Assembly: GCA_937915565.1 (NCBI GenBank)
Contig: CALDMH010000069.1
Span: forward strand, 1-8,578
DNA: 8,578 nt
From: an uncultured Clostridia bacterium
GTDB lineage: Bacteria > Bacillota > Clostridia > Christensenellales > Borkfalkiaceae
Reading direction: 5' to 3'
The notes beneath the pieces were generated by a model. The model saw nothing but the letters and a program-made list of their open reading frames with translations. It searched no databases and was not told the DNA's origin. Of this stretch, positions 6,424 to 8,578 are shown piece by piece; position 1 is the stretch's first letter; each line of letters starts with the position of its first letter. Position numbers and translations under genes: made by a program.

Positions 6424-7251
6424 ATGGGTAAGCTTGTTTTAAACGGCAAAACGTTCGTCGTTTCGGGCGCGTCATCGGGGCTTGGCAGGCTTCTTTCCGA
6501 AAAACTCGTTCAATCGGGCTGTAAGGTCGTCGGGATTGGCAGGAGCAAGGAAAAATTCAACGCCTTAAAAAGCTATCTCGGCGAAAAATCCGATATGTTC
6601 GAGGCGGTTATTTTCGACGTGACGGAAGAAGGCGAGTGGAAAAAACTTGCGGCCGATTTGTCGGATAAATACGCCGCGATAGACGGGCTTATAAACTGCG
6701 CCGGAATTTTTCCGCCGTTCAAAAAGGCCGTGGATTTCACCTCGGCGGACGTATCCGACGTGATGAAAACGAATTTTTTTGCGGCGGTTTACGGAATCGA
6801 AAATCTGCTTCCGCTTTTGAAAAAATCGGAGCAACCTACGATTGTCAACGTGTCGAGCGCGGCGGCTCTTTCTTCGATTGCGGGAACTGCGGGATATTCC
6901 GCTTCCAAATCCGCTTTGAAGGCTTACACCGAAATTCTCGGCGAGGAACTTCGAGGGAAATTTTACGTCGGGCTCGTTATGCCCGGGTTTGCGAGAACGG
7001 ATATTCTTCGCCTGCAAAACACCTCTTTCGACGATAATAAACTCATTAAAAAAATGAGTATGCCGGCTGAAAAAATGGCGGGTAAGATTTTTAAAGGAAT
7101 AGTTAAAAAGAAGAGAAGAATGATTTTCGGTTTCGATGCGAAACTGCTTGACTTTTCGTATAAACTTATGCCGAAAACTTCCGTGAGGCTTATTTCAAAA
7201 GTTTTGAAAAAGTCGAAACTGAAACTTTTCGACGACGTATTTAAGGAATAA
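6424..7251 (+). CDS. Short-chain dehydrogenase/reductase, substrate unknown
   Basis: A 275-residue classical SDR with a Rossmann fold. The cofactor-binding motif SGASSGLG occupies 14-21. R40 after the second strand (GIGRSKEK) suggests NADP(H) preference, which is an inference. FDVT (64-67), NCAG (91-94) and the structural N117 follow, with a catalytic set of S145, Y158 and K162 (YSASK). PGFARTD (187-193) is the usual post-catalytic PG motif. The last 50 or so residues are strongly basic and partly hydrophobic (KKKRRMIF, FSYKLMPK, LKKSKLKLF), as in SDRs that associate loosely with membranes or use lipid-like substrates. ATG 6424 is preceded by GGAG at 6412-6415 and lies 18 nt after the purA stop, so it is probably co-transcribed. 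No purine-pathway role is known for such an enzyme, and the link may be only shared expression. Its substrate cannot be read from the sequence. Confidence 0.88.
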   Translation: MGKLVLNGKTFVVSGASSGLGRLLSEKLVQSGCKVVGIGRSKEKFNALKSYLGEKSDMFEAVIFDVTEEGEWKKLAADLSDKYAAIDGLINCAGIFPPFKKAVDFTSADVSDVMKTNFFAAVYGIENLLPLLKKSEQPTIVNVSSAAALSSIAGTAGYSASKSALKAYTEILGEELRGKFYVGLVMPGFARTDILRLQNTSFDDNKLIKKMSMPAEKMAGKIFKGIVKKKRRMIFGFDAKLLDFSYKLMPKTSVRLISKVLKKSKLKLFDDVFKE

Positions 7252-7263
7252 AAAAGAGATTTT

Positions 7264-7313
7264 GGTTAAAAATATGCGCGCGGCGGATAGTAAATTTACT
7301 ATCCGCCGCGCGC
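7264..7313 (-). terminator. Intrinsic terminator of tmcAL built on a 38-bp perfect palindrome
   Basis: Positions 7276-7313 are a perfect palindrome with 19 bp per arm and its centre between 7294 and 7295. The outer 11 bp of each arm are all G or C. On the minus strand the stem is followed by ATATTTTTAACC (7275-7264), giving a five-U run 3 nt past the stem, a good intrinsic terminator for tmcAL. On the plus strand only TTCGTT follows, so termination of the SDR transcript by the same stem would depend on stem strength more than on a U-tract. Confidence 0.75.
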
Positions 7314-7376
7314 TTCGTTATCCGTCACACGCTTCGTTGTTTGCCGCGCGCTTTGTTATCCGCCGCGCGCTTCGTT
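7301..7376. repeat. Four tandem copies of a 19-bp unit
   Basis: Exact head-to-tail copies lie at 7301-7319, 7320-7338, 7339-7357 and 7358-7376. Copies 1 and 4 are identical (ATCCGCCGCGCGCTTCGTT). Copy 2 differs at three positions (C to T, G to A, G to A). Copy 3 differs at four (A to G and three C to T). Every change is a transition. The first 13 bases of copy 1 are also the right arm of the adjoining palindrome. The array stops 6 bp before the end of tmcAL and lies outside both genes. Confidence 0.9.
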
Positions 7377-7382
7377 AAAAGT

Positions 7383-8558
7383 TTAAACCGTTTTCATATC
7401 GAATTCGTTAGATTTCGTTCCTGCCAGAAAATCGAAAATTTCCAAAGCGGTAACGTCCTTCAAAAAGCAATCTTTCGCAACGCCGGAGAGCTTTCCGAAA
7501 TCGCTTTTCCGCGTTATCAAAGGAACGTCGTTTTCGCCTTGAAGAGCCGATAAAACGTCGATTTTGTTTTTGTTTACGGCAAGAATTTTAAGGTAAAGCT
7601 CCGAAGATAAGCATTTTCTCACGAAATTCTCCTCGATTCCGAGCATATTCGCGAGCAAAATCCTGTCAAGCCGAGCCTTGGTGTATCTTTTCGTTTTGAT
7701 TTTATCAACTAAACATTCGGGCGAGCCGCAATCTCTCGTGAGGGCTTTTATTCTGTTTTCCAGCCCCTCGGAGCAATCGAGAATTTTTTCAAATTGCTTT
7801 GCCGAAGATTTTATCGCCGAGAAGAAAACGAGGTCGTCGGCGCAAGGGAGTTTTTCGGGCAAATCTTCAAAGACGAAATCGGGAACGCAGTCCTTTATTT
7901 TTTTCGTTTTTCCTTCGGTAACGGCCTTTCGGATAGCCGCGGCGGAGGAAAGATTTTTGTAGATTTTATCGTCGTTATAAGCCGCGCCTTGCCTGATTAT
8001 CGGGTGAATTTCAATATCCGCTTTGCGGGAAAGAATCGCCTTTGCGTATTCTATCCCGAGAATGTTGTTCGGGGTTTTCAAAAGCTCGAAATCGAGGTTT
8101 TCGATATTCATTTTTTCAAGCGCGTTGCATTTTGCGCGGATAGTCGTAACGCCCGTTTTAAGCTCGTCCTTGAAAAGTTTTTTAAACTCCTTGCTCTCTT
8201 CGAGAAGGGCTGCGGCCGTGGAAAGAATTTTGGTTTTTTCGCCGCTTTCCGTGCCGAAGCAAAGGTGTTTTTCTCCGCCGCAACGTTCGATTAGTTTTAT
8301 CGCGCCTTTCGCGAAAATCTCGGCGTTTGCGGTTGCGAAAACCGTCGGGAGTTCGATAACGGCGTCCGCGCCCGCTTTAATCGCGTGAACGGCCCGGGTG
8401 TATTTGTTCATCGCGGCAATTTCGCCCCGCTGGGTGAAATTGCCGCTCATAACTATAACCGTGTAGTCCGGCTTTATTTCTTTTTTAATATATTCGAGAT
8501 GAAGAAGGTGTCCGTTGTGAAGCGGGTTATATTCGCAAACGGCAAAACAAATTTTCAA
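7383..8558 (-). CDS. tmcAL: tRNA(Met) cytidine acetate ligase TmcAL (YlbM family)
   Basis: A 391-residue cytosolic enzyme. In B. subtilis TmcAL activates acetate with ATP and acetylates the wobble cytidine (ac4C34) of elongator tRNA-Met, which helps it read AUG accurately. The N-terminal nucleotidyltransferase domain carries CEYNPLHNGH (8-17) with the HNGH ATP-binding motif, SGNFTQRGE (38-46), and FGTESGE (101-107). PNNILGIEY (163-171) and the tRNA-binding KRYTKARLDRIL (290-301) are also typical. B. subtilis TmcAL has about 415 residues, so it is full length. The start is TTG at 8558-8556, placed by a clear AAGGAG upstream and by agreement with the family N-terminus. Its promoter lies beyond the right edge. 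It converges on the SDR across the palindrome and tandem repeat. Confidence 0.93.
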   Translation of the reverse strand: MKICFAVCEYNPLHNGHLLHLEYIKKEIKPDYTVIVMSGNFTQRGEIAAMNKYTRAVHAIKAGADAVIELPTVFATANAEIFAKGAIKLIERCGGEKHLCFGTESGEKTKILSTAAALLEESKEFKKLFKDELKTGVTTIRAKCNALEKMNIENLDFELLKTPNNILGIEYAKAILSRKADIEIHPIIRQGAAYNDDKIYKNLSSAAAIRKAVTEGKTKKIKDCVPDFVFEDLPEKLPCADDLVFFSAIKSSAKQFEKILDCSEGLENRIKALTRDCGSPECLVDKIKTKRYTKARLDRILLANMLGIEENFVRKCLSSELYLKILAVNKNKIDVLSALQGENDVPLITRKSDFGKLSGVAKDCFLKDVTALEIFDFLAGTKSNEFDMKTV

Positions 8559-8570
8559 AAGTCGCTCCTT
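8556..8570 (-). promoter_or_regulatory. tmcAL ribosome binding site with TTG start codon
   Basis: On the minus strand AAGGAG (8570-8565) is followed after 6 nt by TTG (8558-8556) and then AAA ATT TGT, encoding the conserved N-terminus. No ATG lies close enough upstream or downstream to keep the HNGH domain whole, so TTG is the start. Confidence 0.85.
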
Positions 8571-8578
8571 TCGATTGA

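Noticed and set aside
6565..7017. 150-codon minus-strand open frame inside the SDR gene
   Set aside because: It is an arginine-rich shadow opposite a clearly recognisable SDR.
7301..7376. CRISPR array
   Set aside because: The 19-bp units are directly adjacent with no spacers, and no cas gene is present.
7794..8294. 166-codon plus-strand open frame opposite tmcAL
   Set aside because: It is phenylalanine- and arginine-rich antisense reading of a clear TmcAL protein, with no independent support.

Overview
The window reads as ordinary chromosomal housekeeping DNA of a Gram-positive bacterium, most likely an anaerobic Clostridia-type Bacillota. The grounds are strong AGGAG-type ribosome binding sites, sigma-A-like promoters with exact 17-bp spacers, a YfhO-type envelope glycosyltransferase, a TmcAL (YlbM) homologue, and lysine-rich proteins encoded by mid-GC, CpG-rich DNA. 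The exact genus cannot be fixed from the sequence.

Layout. Positions 1-110 hold no convincing gene, only small inverted repeats. Positions 111-295 are a minus-strand tRNA-Ala(GGC) unit: promoter, leader hairpin, tRNA with encoded CCA, then a 14-bp hairpin. Diverging from it, a promoter at 387-415 drives a 1022-residue YfhO-family membrane protein (422-3490). The predicted transcription start falls on or beside its start codon, and no Shine-Dalgarno sequence is visible.

A new promoter at 3543-3571 then opens a three-gene plus-strand set: purB (adenylosuccinate lyase), purA (adenylosuccinate synthetase) and a short-chain dehydrogenase/reductase. PurA and PurB together convert IMP to AMP. PurB resembles the animal ADSL type. 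PurA belongs to a divergent type, with several replacements in the usual nucleotide-binding signatures. The SDR starts 18 nt after purA and is probably co-transcribed, but its substrate is unknown.

From the right edge, tmcAL (tRNA-Met cytidine acetate ligase) runs on the minus strand and converges on the SDR. The 131-bp gap between them is the most unusual stretch in the window: a perfect 38-bp palindrome whose right arm merges into four head-to-tail copies of a 19-bp unit, all of whose differences are transitions. It probably terminates tmcAL and could form alternative hairpins.

I see no mobile element, CRISPR array, phage gene or defence system. A wholly new multi-gene system is not supported here. 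The observations worth following are the palindrome plus tandem repeat, the apparently leaderless yfhO gene, the divergent PurA, and the inverted repeats around the purB promoter.
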